From contig JAYXKI010000003.1 of NCBI GenBank assembly GCA_037892935.1, forward strand, positions 682,001 to 746,000: 64,000 nt of DNA. Direction: 5' to 3'. This stretch comes from Phlebopus portentosus. Its lineage: Eukaryota > Basidiomycota > Agaricomycetes > Boletales > Boletinellaceae. The first letter of the stretch is position 1; every line of letters begins with the position of its first letter. The position numbers and the translations under genes were made by a program. Below the pieces are notes generated by a model. The model was not told the DNA's origin and made no database searches. It saw only the letters and a list, made by a program, of their open reading frames with translations. This document shows, piece by piece, positions 34,893 to 46,596 of the stretch.

Positions 34893-37596
34893 CTAGTACG
34901 CAAACTTGTTCCGCGAGCCGAACTGCCTCTTAGGCACCTTTCTCAGACGGAACAACTCCCGCTCTTCATCTTGATCCCGATTTCGTTCTTGGTGTAAAGT
35001 ATCCCCAATGCGCGACTTTCCAAAGGGATTGCCACGCCAAGAGGACGTGAACGAAGGAATTGTTGATTTTGAAGAGTTCCCGATCTCCCGGCGTTGTATG
35101 TGTTTGTCTCCGTCATCACTATCAGGAGATTTCCGCTTTGAAGATGAAGTGGACCCGTAAAAATTAGATGGCGGGATGGCCACGGTGGGTGAAGTAACGG
35201 GAAGAGGTGACGTCGAAGGAGGTCGCGTCGGTGAAGAGGTCGAGGCTCCATCTTCTTGCACAGTCGTTTCACTATTGTCAACCCGGTCATCTCGGAGCGG
35301 AGATCCGGAGTCCGGTGCAGAAGTCGTTGGAGATGAAGACGGGATAATAGATCCTGAGCCACCACGCATCCCTCCGTTTTGTGGAGGACCTCCATTGTTC
35401 TGAGTCAGTTCGGAATTCTGGGGTCGTCGCTCGACCGGCTCGCCTTGCTCCTCATCGCTTTCATCTTCGTACTCGACGAGAGGCTTTACGGGATGACGAG
35501 GTTTTACCTGCTGCATCGGCGTGCCCGTTACTCTCTTTTCCTTCTCTGCGGCTTCGATCCTCCTCTTCAGCATGTCTGACTGAGGGTCAGACTTCTGAAG
35601 AAGGGGGACAGGAATAACAGCTCCAATGAAAGGGCGCGCCGTCCTGGTTTCCGGCTCGTCTCTAGTCACGTCTCCGTTCTCTCGCTCATCATCACTCGGA
35701 CCTTTCCGTTTCTTGGATGGTACCATACCATTCACAAGTCCAATGTTTACTGCAGCTGCAAGCGCCTGGCCCTTGTCGCGAATGTAAAAGAGCATGTACG
35801 CATTCTTCATGTTTAGAGGCTCAGGCTTCCGGGCACGCTCGACCGAATCGTCATTCATCTCATACCACTGCCCGTCTGCACCACGGACATGGGCGAAATA
35901 ATGCCCCGAGTTCGGTCCTCCTCCCATATGCGAGATGACCCCGTAAAGAGTATACGTCGGGCCGTGTTGGCCTTCACTCATCGCGGGTTGGAGGCTCAGT
36001 CGTTCGTCGTACCGGACGGGGTGCTGTAATTTGCGCCCCATCGGTGTGAAGCGCTTCAGGTGCACGGTAAGCACCGCCGGTGCTTCATGTATTGTGAACT
36101 GCTTCTCCGCATTCACAGCTCGTTTGCACCTTTAACAAGACCAGGTCAGCGCAGCAGAAAAACAGAAGACGAACGGGGCACCTACTTCTCGCATTTGTAC
36201 TTATCCGCCCCTTTGAGGTAATCCTTAGCAGTGAATTTCTTCAACGCTTCTTTCAGACTAGCCGTATTGTATATGTCTATGCTGAGATCCAGTATACTAT
36301 CAAATGTGTCACTGTTGTAGCCACATTGCTGGCAAGACACTCGCGACCGTAATCGACCACCGAAAATCTTGTGCACCCAGGTTGTCTCGGCAAGTTTATG
36401 GTCTATTTTTCTGTAGGGATATGAGTCGACCTAACATAGTGCAAATAAGTGCCACTTACGGTGAATACCCAGCAAGACAAGATTTCTGTAAAGAGTCTAT
36501 TGCGTACCGGAGGAATTCGTGCGCATCTTCTTGCCGCCCTCTTCGAAAATGCTTTGCGATGTCTAGCGAGCCGACGAGTTTAGTACCTTTTTTCTTTTAT
36601 GTTCTTAGAAGTAAGACGGTACACACAGTTCAAGTTCTTGGTGATCGGACTCGGCACAAAAGCCCCGGCTTTCTGGAAACTTAACTCCATTACTTGTCTC
36701 AACGAGCAACTCATGCAGAAGCCACTCTTCACTTGGCCTGCGGGCCCAAACGCACAATCAGTCATCTGTAGCCATGATATCGATCAGACACACATACATT
36801 CAGAACCCGTATGCATGCGGAGTATCCGAAGTAAGGGAGGAGTATGAAGCAGGCATTGTAAGGCGCTATTCAGGAAACATGTATTGCCTGTGTTGAATAG
36901 CCCCGAGCCCCGATTGTAACCTGAAGGCCAGGTCAAATCTATCGGAGGAGCATAGAGTGATGAGGATGCCTTCTGATCGAAAGCGGCCTTCTTCGCGAGT
37001 CCTTGTTTTGTTTTTGTCTGGGACTGCACAACAAATCGTTAGCTACCGTCATTCTCAACGGAACGTATATTTAATATAAAGGATAAATATAATCGAATAG
37101 AAAAGCCGGATAGCAGACAAAAAACGCGTGAAAGTAGGCATTGCAACCAGAGCTTGTCACTCACCTCATTCAGAGTCCTCGGCGCCGCCTTTGGCGACGT
37201 GTTGATGGGCTCATACCGGCCTTCCAAATTCATGGCAAACGCACCCGACGACGACCCTTGAACAAACTCGACAGGTGGAGGAAGTCGGCTCTTAAACTCC
37301 TCGATGTCTTTCGCAGGTTGTACAGGAGCAGGTTCATCGCCCCTCAATACCGACGTCATGAACGCGTCGTTACGTTCCATCAGTGTTGTGTTCTGCACAG
37401 ATGAGGGCGTGCTTGAGACTGATAATGAGTTTGAGGGAGTAGAGAGGGACATGGGGTGTTCGTCTTTGAGCCTGGGTGAAAGCGGAGAGGCAGGATGTGG
37501 AGGAGAGGAGTACGCGGGTGATGGCGGGGCATGGCCATGAGCAAAGACACTGTCCATGTTCAACGGTTGTGGGGAGGTTGCGACGAGCGTGGCCAT
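34893..37596 (-). CDS. ubiquitin carboxyl-terminal hydrolase, USP36/Ubp16 type
   Basis: Cysteine protease that removes ubiquitin; the group nearest by motif (USP36/42, Ubp16) is often nucleolar and supports ribosome biogenesis. The Cys box is [18 protein letters not shown] (about 36850-36900), followed by HTPPLLRIL, a [20 protein letters not shown] segment, [45 protein letters not shown] and [19 protein letters not shown]. The His box is [19 protein letters not shown] with YEMNDDSV and AYMLFYIRD. After the catalytic core, 250 residues of low-complexity, charged tail end at a stop at 34893-34895. The open frame begins upstream without an ATG; the first in-frame ATG ([15 protein letters not shown]) is at 37596. 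An upstream coding exon is possible. Several short introns lie between 36120 and 37150. Confidence 0.9.
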
Positions 37597-38127
37597 TTTT
37601 TGAGCCGACTTTTGTACCAGAGAGTAAGATTGTCGTTCTTCTGTAGAGAGACTTCGGTACTGGGCGTCTAGTGTTTGTGGTTCTTGCCCCTCAAGACCGC
37701 TTCTTTTAGCTGTTGCAAGGGCCCTCTGGGGCCTTCGACTTTCGCGGAACGCTCGACGTGACGAGCTGCCTGTAAAAACGCGTCGAAGGGACGCGGTCAA
37801 AGGGGAGAACGTTGTGGGGATAAGTGAGTGAGAAGGGGTGAAGTGGAGACGATCAACCCAACTGAAAGAGAGGCTAAATAATGTAATGTAGTGTTTTTCG
37901 ACGCGCCAATCAATCCGTGAGAATCGAACACCTCAATTGATCTGATCTAATCCCCCAAAAACAGTAAAAAACAGATTGACATTTGAATATTGCGTATTCT
38001 AATACATGCAGTTGGGCATTGCAATTCTTGTTTGTGCATCAATAAAAAAATTGCAGATCGAGAGCATTGAGCATGAGAAAGCAAATGCAGATGATACGAG
38101 TAGCACCAGCAAAAGAAAAAAAAATTA
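37597..38127. other. intergenic or 5' region of the deubiquitinase
   Basis: A 530-bp spacer. The deubiquitinase frame is open upstream to 37800 (Arg-rich, no ATG), so the first part could be 5' UTR or an unrecognised exon. The rest contains the 3' UTR of the lipin gene. Confidence 0.45.
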
Positions 38128-41100
38128 CTATAGGAAAGGCACACTTTCCATCTCGCCTGTAGCCAATAAGTCGTCGTCAAAACCCTCTTCAGCTGCTTCC
38201 TCCGGACCTTCAAGCTCCCCGTCGTAATGACCTTCCTCTTCGTATTCACCGTGTCCGTCTTCACCCTCGTGATCATAGTTCTCCTGGTCCTCATCCTCCC
38301 CGTCAGTCTCGAGGTCTGCCAATGAACCGTCCAAAGAGCCAGGCATGCTATCCAAGCTAAGTCGCTTCCTTGCACGCCGCTCTCTGCTAGTTTCATCCGT
38401 CTCTGTCCTCGAACGCGCAAACTCTCGTCCGCGCTCATCATCCGACCACGCATGTTCAACGAGCGTCTCCGTGCTTCGGGTATGCCGTTTGCTTAGCCTC
38501 TGTAGCGAAGTCATCCGTTCATCCTGTTCCGTTGGCGTGCCTGAAGCCTGGAAGAACGAACTCGTGCTCTGACGTAAGCTGAAGTTGCGAAGTCTGGTGA
38601 ACGTAGACATCGAAGCGTCTGAGCGGGCACTCAATGCTGGTGATGCTGGAGGAGTTGCAAGGTCGGGCAACGCAAACTCTTGTATTGGTGTCTTCCAGTA
38701 ATTCACATCGGAATATTCTGTCTCGGTCTTCCGGTGAACAGGTGGAAACATCTGGTCTACGAGGTCCGTCAGATGGATATACGAGGACTTGTAGCCAGCA
38801 ACCTCGAGCAGTTCCATTTTCACTTCGCCAGTCGAGTCGATCGTGAAAATTCGCTGACTCGGAATGTTCACGCTGCGGTACGACAATGCGTCTGTTATAC
38901 GGTTACCAAACCCCGCATAGAATGGATTCTTGCCCTCTCCAAATAGCCGCTGGATGTCACGTAGGCACGCCATTTTGAACACCTCAGGCTTACGCATAAT
39001 CACCTCCCGATGAAGCGAGGTCATTAGCCTATCTGGACTCATGATTACTGGACCCTCGGGTAACTGATAGTTATTCTGATTGATACTTTTGAGGTAGTAT
39101 CTTGTCGAGTCCGCCTGCCCGATGGCACGAGACGTAAGGTACATAATTCTGTACCCGTTCCTCGCGATGTCAGTATACAGCTTTGCAACACCAAGATGAG
39201 TCCAGTCTCGTCCAATCATGGTGAAGACGTGGCCGAGAGCATCAGACCTACAAATGGCGTGTAATCAGAAATGATAACAAGATTGAAACTTACAAGAACT
39301 TACTTCGTGATAGTCCCGTCGATGTCAGAGACAACAATCGAATCTGTTTCTTCCCAGAGGAAGATACTCGCAGTGCAAGCCGTCACCCCAGACGCGGAAA
39401 GCGAGAACGTAATAAGATTCTTCCCTGGCTTCAGGTCCAGTTGTTTCTATCGACAGGGCGTTTAGAAGCATGCTCCAGGAGAAAAGCTGTGTAAACTCAC
39501 GAGCTGATCAGAAGTCAGTCGCAATGTCTTTGCAAATCGCTTCTCCCTCTTCTCTGATACCGAACTACTTGTTCTTGTTGATGCATCTCCATTTAACTTG
39601 GATTCACTCATCGCAGGAAACGGAACAGGCGTATTCCGGCCTTCTGACTTCGGGGGAGCGGAATTGGATTGGATGAGCGATGGACGCCTTTGCCGGTCCT
39701 GAATGTCCGAGGTTGGTTGCGCTAGCAGTTTCGCTGAATCGGATCGAGATTGAGGCCGGGATGGAGCCTTAGATCGACTTGATCTCCACCATCGGACCCA
39801 AGACGAAGACGACTTATTCGATGCGGTACGTTCCTCTGGCTCTGTTTCGTCGGACGAGGATAAAGGCTCCTCTTCCTCAAGCGCCTTCGCATTCACAGGC
39901 TTCGCAAGTGCCGCTTCGCGCCATTTAGTAAGGCAATCGAACAAAAATGACATATCATTGCGAGCGATATATTTGTCGTTCCACCTGATAACCAGATTCT
40001 TGTCTTGCACTACACCAGGATATTTGATAAACCGACGGAACGATACTTGTCCATCACGAAAACGTCGTGCGTCTTTTATTTCGTCGCCACTGCCACCACC
40101 TTCGCACGCGGCCAGCTCTTCGGAGATGCTGAGCTCAAAGTCATATGTTTTCCCGCCCACGGACAGTAGGAACTGCCTCCCACTCCTTTCATCCGCGCTT
40201 AGCTCGGCACCTTTACCACAGAAGCCTGGTACGTCACCAACTGGTGAATCGGATAATGGACGGGATGCACCATTCGTCTTTGAGCGTGGAGGGGAAGAGG
40301 GTCGCGGGGAACCCAGCTCGTACCCAAGCTCGGGTGGAACACTGAGACTACGTTGCGTTTCTAAGGAGTCTGATCTAGCTGGCGAGAACGTGGCCTTCAT
40401 CGGCGATGGCTTAGGAAAGGCACCCCACTCCCAGGAATAACTCGGCGGGAAATCATTTGACGTATTCTCAGTTTCTGGCGGCTCAGAAGCTGCTCGGAAA
40501 GAATGACTTTTGCTGCTATAGGTCATGTAAATATAATGAGCACGTCACAGTATGCTGTCAGAGACTTACTTGTCAGCCTCCGACGAAGAACTCGAACGTC
40601 GCTGCGGACTTGAAGATCCTACATATGAAACATAAATCGGTGAATTACTTTTTTGAAGACCCTACGAACTAGATGTATCAGGAGATTGCGTTGGAGTAGC
40701 GCGAGCGGACAATCCACTTGATCTCGGCGTCGATCGCCCTTCGTAAGAATCGCTTGATATCGCTGTGAGACGAAAACCAACACGCGACGAAGAAATGACT
40801 CACTAATCATCCGTCTCTTCGCCTGTACTTGATGGAGAGTCATGTTTGGGCGATCCTTGGGAGTCCTCATTAGTCGCAGACTGTGGATGTTTGATTTGTG
40901 AGTGATAACCGGCAGAATCAAGGACCATGCCTGTTCTCGACGTGTTAAGCTCACTCAGACTCAAACAGAGCTGTACGTACCGTTTGAGTAGACGACATCC
41001 GGTGGTTCTCCTTCTCCTTCGCGGACAAGAGGCAGTGTTTCGTCACCCTTATCGCTATTCCCAACCCCGAACGCACCATAGCTTAGGCTCTTGTAGGCAC

Positions 41101-41903
41101 GAGATGTTACGTTCTCAGCAGCTTCTGCCTTGTCGCAAATCTGTTGACGTTCGTAGCCGTCCGCTTCAACTGCTGCTTCCACGATAGCTTTGCCTAACCC
41201 TGCAGTACGGCTCAGGAAGCCCGTCGGGCCATGAGAAGATTGCTCTTGTTCTCTATCTTCTTGCTTTCCTGACTCGTCATCCAAATTGGAAGGAGCGGAC
41301 TCTGAGGCTGAGGATGGAGGAAGTCCAGAAGGACGTGCAATAATAATTGTGCCACTAGTATCCGGAGAGTCGAGATCTAATGGTTCGGGTTCCTGAACGT
41401 CTATGGTTAGATGGAAGCTGCATTTACGAGTGACAACACTACAGGAAGCTCACATTCTCCGAGTCCGGTGTTCGTGATTCCCTTCTATCCTCCCCTTCCT
41501 TTATCTTTGTACTGAACCTGCCTGCATCAACATGGGCACTGCTCTGTTCGGGACGAGTTGCCTCAAGAAGAGGGCTCGTGATCAGATCCTCCGGTACATC
41601 ACCGTCCGTCTCAAATACGAAGAAAGCCTCGCCAGCGTCGCCGATCTTCATATTGAAGGGAATTTCACGGCCATTGACCATGACCTTCACCTTCTTGTCG
41701 ACTGGTCGCAATACCTGCCATTTTCCAAATCTGACGTGGAACGGGCTGCATGCAAGCTCTCCTTCCGTGCTGCCCTCGGCCGCATCGTCTCCTGACACTG
41801 TTCGCCGCACGACGATGACATCGATGGCGCCAGTAAGCGTGGAAGGGTTGATATCTCTATAATACTGCGAAGCTGCATTGAGCGCCCCGCGCAGATAGTT
41901 CAT
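38128..41903 (-). CDS. lipin-type phosphatidate phosphatase (Pah1/Ned1)
   Basis: Mg-dependent enzyme that turns phosphatidic acid into diacylglycerol for triacylglycerol and phospholipid synthesis; it moves between cytosol and the nuclear/ER membrane. The N-lipin domain starts at the ATG (41903): MNYLRGALNAASQYYRDINP and contains SPFHVRFGKWQVLRPVDKKV with VNGREIPFNMKIGDAGEAFF. A long Ser-rich middle follows. The catalytic HAD motif DIDGT is encoded at 39312-39326 in IVVSDIDGTITK. The C-terminal LNS2 domain holds GRDWTHLGVAKLYTDIARNG, YRIMYLTSRAIGQAD, GPVIMSPDRLMTSLHREVI and NPFYAGFGNRITDALSY. The tail after residue 200 of this exon is acidic. The stop is at 38128-38130. At least six introns fall between 39220 and 41440; their exact edges were not all fixed. 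Confidence 0.93.
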
Positions 41904-42502
41904 CGCCCTTGCTTGTCGGAGAGCTGATGATTAGATGAGACGGTTCTGAAGTCGTACGGTTTTGAGCTGAGCCTTCCACTGAGGATTGGGGGTTGCGCTA
42001 GAAAAAGCAAAGCGACCAAGTAGAATACGGTCGTCTAACTGTATTGCTGTCCGAGTTGCACCTCTCGACTAAGCGGGGGACTATAAGTAAGATGTGTTCT
42101 CTACCTCCTGCCAGTGCAGATGGTCCTTCCGAATGCGACCGCAACACACCAGATAGCCAGAAATAGACCGCGCACGTGGTCAAATCATTTTCACGTGAAT
42201 CCGCACTTTTTCCCGCCGCGCCGTCGTGCTTACTCAAACGGAGATGTTCAGTAGTTTATTTAAATTAGCGAGAAATACAACAGACAAAGAAAGTAGCAAA
42301 TGTCCCCGGCTAAGAAGCTACACGATACAGTAAATGGTCAAAGAGTAATTTCGGTTAGAAGTACAACGCCGTTTACGACATGCACATGCACACCTAATGC
42401 AGGCATGCCCTATTGGTCAAGTCCATCAATCCCCGCTGTCCACTAAGTGCAGGAAAATCGCGTCCACCAAATCCCACATCATAGTCACCTGAACTTGACA
42501 CA
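41904..42502. other. intergenic between lipin and the F-box gene
   Basis: A 600-bp spacer between two minus-strand genes; it should hold the lipin promoter and the F-box 3' UTR. I see no supported gene. Confidence 0.55.
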
Positions 42503-44038
42503 CTACAGGCCGAGACCCTGTCCGTCGATCCGTTTCTTGATTCGCTTCGAAATCCACGGAGCAATCGCATCCAGGTCCGCCCATCCGAACGAACAGTATT
42601 TGTTACGACCAGGGCCGACCACCAAGTCTAAATCCTGCAGCGCAGGTCTCTCTCCAGAATGCGCGCGCGTCTCTTGCGTACACAGTTGTGCGCACAACAG
42701 CAAGCCTCCAACCCACAAATTTCCTTTTTCTTCGTCCAGTTTCGCACCTATCCAGCGCTTATCTTCGCCTCCAGGAGTATAGAACGGATAATTCCAATGC
42801 GCAGGACCCGGTTGAGGGTGTATCATGCGTTCATAAAGCGCTGTGGAACAATTAGAAGAAAACTCTGTAGTCAGTGTTGTAAATACCATTTGAATACGTA
42901 GGGCTGAAGTGGCTTGCAATATTTGTGGTGTCGCTAAGACTGTCGGTTCCGTCGCAGTCCTCCCTGTGGATTCCAGGAGGATGCAGCAAAATACGAGCGT
43001 TATCATTGACATGAAATGTGCTTCTGGGTTTGGTCAAAATCCCGAATGCGAGAATGCGAACATCGGCCAGTTCGACAACAAGCTACAGATTCAGGTCGCA
43101 ACATAAGGTAAGTGGCTCTCATTTCAAAAAAAAGTGAAAATCGTCTGTCTCACCCTGATATGCGTTTCCAAGTGAGCCAAATTATTTTGTATTCTACGGA
43201 AAATTCCAGATTACTCAGCAAACAATAAACAAACAAAGGGCGAAACGGACTTCATTTCGTTGAAAAGAAGCTGGGGATTAAAGTTTCGGGACGACGTCTC
43301 CAGAAGATTGGCCGACCCGTTACGGTTGAAAACGATATATCTAACGGGCGCCATGAGCAACGGCGCTAAGCTATACATACAAAGACTCACCTCGTCCAAG
43401 CTTCATCGGCTGTGCAGGTCGTTGCTGATCGATGCCAGATGCGATACAAGGTTCTTCGCGGAATATAATAAGAAAGATAAAAAAAATTAAAGGAGGCGCA
43501 TTAGCCAAGAATAGACAATAATCGCACGCCGTCAAGCCATGCACCGGGAATCCGGGTAAAGCTTGCCAAATGTAACTCACTTCCTATACACCTCACGCCA
43601 CCTACAGCTATCTTTTCTCCACTTAGTCCAGGTGGGAAGGAAACGTCTCCGGAATGCTTCGGCATAGTCCGTCTCAGGCAGGTTGGGCAGCGTCGCCTCG
43701 AACAGCAGGAAATCAGCGCGCGCTGCGCTCAGCATGTCTAGCCAGTTCGCGCGAGGAAATGTTGAGCGTTCTGCAAGATGTGTCATGCAGGACTCGTACT
43801 GTCCATCCCGCCGTTGGAGGTTACGGGCGATCGGACGCTTCCACGGATTCAGGGCGGAGTCGCTAGCGATGCTACGAAGCCTCCGGGAGAGACATGAGGC
43901 AGTGGCCAATGATTCCAGATCAAGTTCACTGAGTATCTCTGCGATGAGCTCAACGGGTAGTGATTCGAAGAGTGCCTTCATATTTCCTCCTGTATGCACA
44001 CGAAGCACTCCTTGACCCTGAGACTCATGGCTTGACAT
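42503..44038 (-). CDS. F-box protein
   Basis: Likely substrate receptor of an SCF ubiquitin ligase. The ATG at 44038 starts MSSHESQGQGVLRVHTGG; an F-box follows at about residues 20-65: FESLPVELIAEILSELDLES, LATASCLSRRLRSIA, LNPWKRPIARNL. Downstream exons give ANWLDMLSAARADFLLFEAT, WTKWRKDSCRWREVYRK, then VELADVRILAFGILTKPRS, NDNARILLHPPGIHR and the last exon with HWNYPFYTPGGEDKRWIGAK, LQDLDLVVGPGRNKYCSFGW and a stop at 42503-42505. At least four introns lie between 42840 and 43580, and exon edges there are approximate. The C-terminal half has no known repeat; it resembles other uncharacterised fungal F-box proteins. Confidence 0.75.
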
Positions 44039-44719
44039 TCCAGTACGGTGACTATAGGTCCAGAACAAGAAACTCTGACAATTGTCAAGACCTTGAGCCC
44101 TAGTGATGCTAGTAACATCGATGAGTGAGTGAGACTGGGTACAAGAGAAGAAGACAAAGGTGTGAAGATGGTAGTTTTGGTCACGTGAAAGAAGGTAAAC
44201 GTCGATCATTGGATCAGGAGGAGCGTTGCTAGCCGACGCGGCGCGACGCGTCCTTGTTCGCTACGTACTTGTCGAATACAAAAACACATACACAAGAGCG
44301 TATCTTGTTTTTGTCTGCCATGTCTCCATTTCCCTTCATGATGAAGAAAGGGCTTTTCGTATATGAAGGCCACGTTTCGGGCCCTTCAGCGTTGTGCTTC
44401 ATCCTCCACCCCACTAATCTGCTTTCCGTTTTCTTTCTCCTTTAGACTAATTAACGGACTGACGCCTGGCGCGTCCTCCACATCGCATCTAATACTAGAT
44501 ATCGATATCTATTTTTAACATATCGCTGCTCGAAGTGGCCTCCTGCCTTCTTGCAGGCCTCTAATTTCCGACTTCACGTCAATTCACGCTCTTTCACGAC
44601 GCTGCTCTGGAAGCAGTCAAGCCTCGTATTTGGTCAATTGGCAATGACTTCACCGATGAATTTCGCTATGGTGCATCATAGGTCAACTAACATTCTAATC
44701 AGTTCGCTGACCGTAATTT
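44039..44719. promoter_or_regulatory. divergent promoter region, F-box and C2H2 genes
   Basis: A 680-bp region between divergent genes. The frames open across it have no family resemblance. Individual sites were not identified. Confidence 0.4.
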
Positions 44720-45944
44720 ATGAAGCAATTAACGGGCAAGGTCAAGACACGTCCCATGATCTCATGCTCGGAATGTGGGCGCGAATTCCAGCGGAACCGT
44801 AAAGCGGACCTTCAGCGCCACATGCGTATTCACACAAATGAGAAGTACGTCCTTGTTGTGGCCAGGTCTAATCTTGTATTTATGACATATTCTTGATAAG
44901 GCCCTTCGTTTGTCCGCACCCAGACTGTGGCAAGGCTTTTAGACAATCCTCGGCTCTGAAGAATCATTCAAATTATCAGTATGAAGCGTGCCGTTTTTAT
45001 GCCTTATTCATTACTGACAAACCTCATTTCTAGCGTACGAGATACGTCTTTCACTTGCCAGAAATGCCAGATGAACTTCTTCGACAAGCCGACGTTCAAC
45101 CGTCATGTACGTGAGAAGCACGAGCTGGAGTACGTATATGCATGCCCGGTACCAGGATGCGGGAAATAGTGCGTTCTACCTCATTGTTGAACGGATCACT
45201 TGAAGACTAAAATAATTTCACTGAACCAGCTTCAAACGAAAACCGGTCTTTAAGCAGCACATGCAGGACAAGCATGCGATTAGCCCCAGCGACAATGAAC
45301 TCATCAGCCGCCGCGTTTCTGCAGGTCCATACCTCAAGGCTGTTACCGGTTCTAAAGCTGGTTATCATTCGGATCCGTCCCCTCCGTCCAAATTCTCCGA
45401 GGTTACTCAAAGCATGCGATCACCTCAGATGGCTTCATTGCATCTTAACGGTAGCGTTATGTTCCCATCGAATCCAGCAGTCTTTGGAACCGATACGTCC
45501 TCGCCTGTGTTACTGACGGATCCATACGCATCCGTATCCAGAAAAGCTTCTGCGCCAACGTACACCGAATCTATGAGTCATTACGCTCAACCTCCGTCGG
45601 AATATGGTTTTGGTGCAATGCCTTCGGACATCTGGTTTCCTGGAAGCGAAGGAGCTATATATGACGGGCAGTTCCTCGGCATCAATCAATATGCTGCGTT
45701 CATGCCAATGGGACCGCCTGCTATTTCGCTCTCTCCTGCACCGTCTCCGCCTCGCGGCTCGCCAAACCCATCGTCATTTCTACTGTCCTCCGGAACTTCA
45801 TCCGGGAACAGTGGCAATGGAAGCCCAGGATCGTTCAGTCCGCACTCTCGTTCATCAACAATCTCTCCTGTCAGCCCGCACAACAGCCCGGGATCGGTCC
45901 ATATCCATCCTTCATTGCATTCAATCCAAGTCGGATATTATTGA
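44720..45944 (+). CDS. C2H2 zinc-finger transcription factor
   Basis: Probable DNA-binding regulator in the nucleus. Four exons (44720-44844, 44901-44978, 45034-45168, 45230-45944) join in frame to 350 residues. Four C2H2 fingers occupy the first 115 residues: CSECGREFQRN...HMRIH, FVCPHPDCGKAFRQSS...H, CQKCQMNFFDKPTFNRHV, and YACPVPGCGKYFKRK...HMQDKH. The rest is Ser/Pro/Gly-rich and disordered with no second domain, typical of an activation region. The first intron uses an AAG acceptor. The finger arrangement (GxECGRE, then PxCGKAF linkers) is like TFIIIA-type or general fungal C2H2 factors; I cannot name an orthologue. Confidence 0.87.
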
Positions 45945-46596
45945 ATTCTCAGTCACGGACATCTCAGAACTTTTGCACTTTTATTCTTTACTATCCCTAC
46001 ATTTCTTCTTTTTCTCATCCAGCATTGTACACTGCGAACCACGTAAATTCTTCAATTCTCTCCGCGGACTTCCTAAATACCCTAACGCACCTGCTAATGA
46101 TTTCACTCTCCTCTCGATGGATACTCCTTACTGCATTCCTAACATAAGTGTATTTTTACCAAACTGCCTTTATGCCTTCGCTATGGTCCTATGCTATCAT
46201 ATGCTTCGCTACAGTATGTACACCTTTGTATCATATATGCGATTGAATTTTCGTCTTTTCTGATTACAGTCTGACCTCGAAGTAGTGTTGATCGTCGTCG
46301 TGATCGACGTTTCTCATCCTCGGTACTCGGTACGTGCACGTGGTTTGTTGTATTCTTTTCCAAACACGCGTAGGGCGCGTTCGCAGTGCTCTTCTTTGAG
46401 GGTCCAGCCAGCAAACACGGCTCTCACCTGCCTCTTCTGTGATCCTGACCGTCTTTCTCATTAACCTCCACCACTCTATACCCGACAGAGTCGGATAACA
46501 CTTTAGACTCCTTACCAAATCACGAGCTTGTAGCTGTGTCTCATAGTTCGTCACGCGAGCACGAGAGTCGCTCATACTTAGCCACGATCGCACTCG
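45945..46596. other. intergenic between C2H2 and HVA22 genes
   Basis: A 650-bp spacer between two plus-strand genes. It should contain the C2H2 3' UTR and the promoter of the next gene. I see no supported gene. Confidence 0.55.
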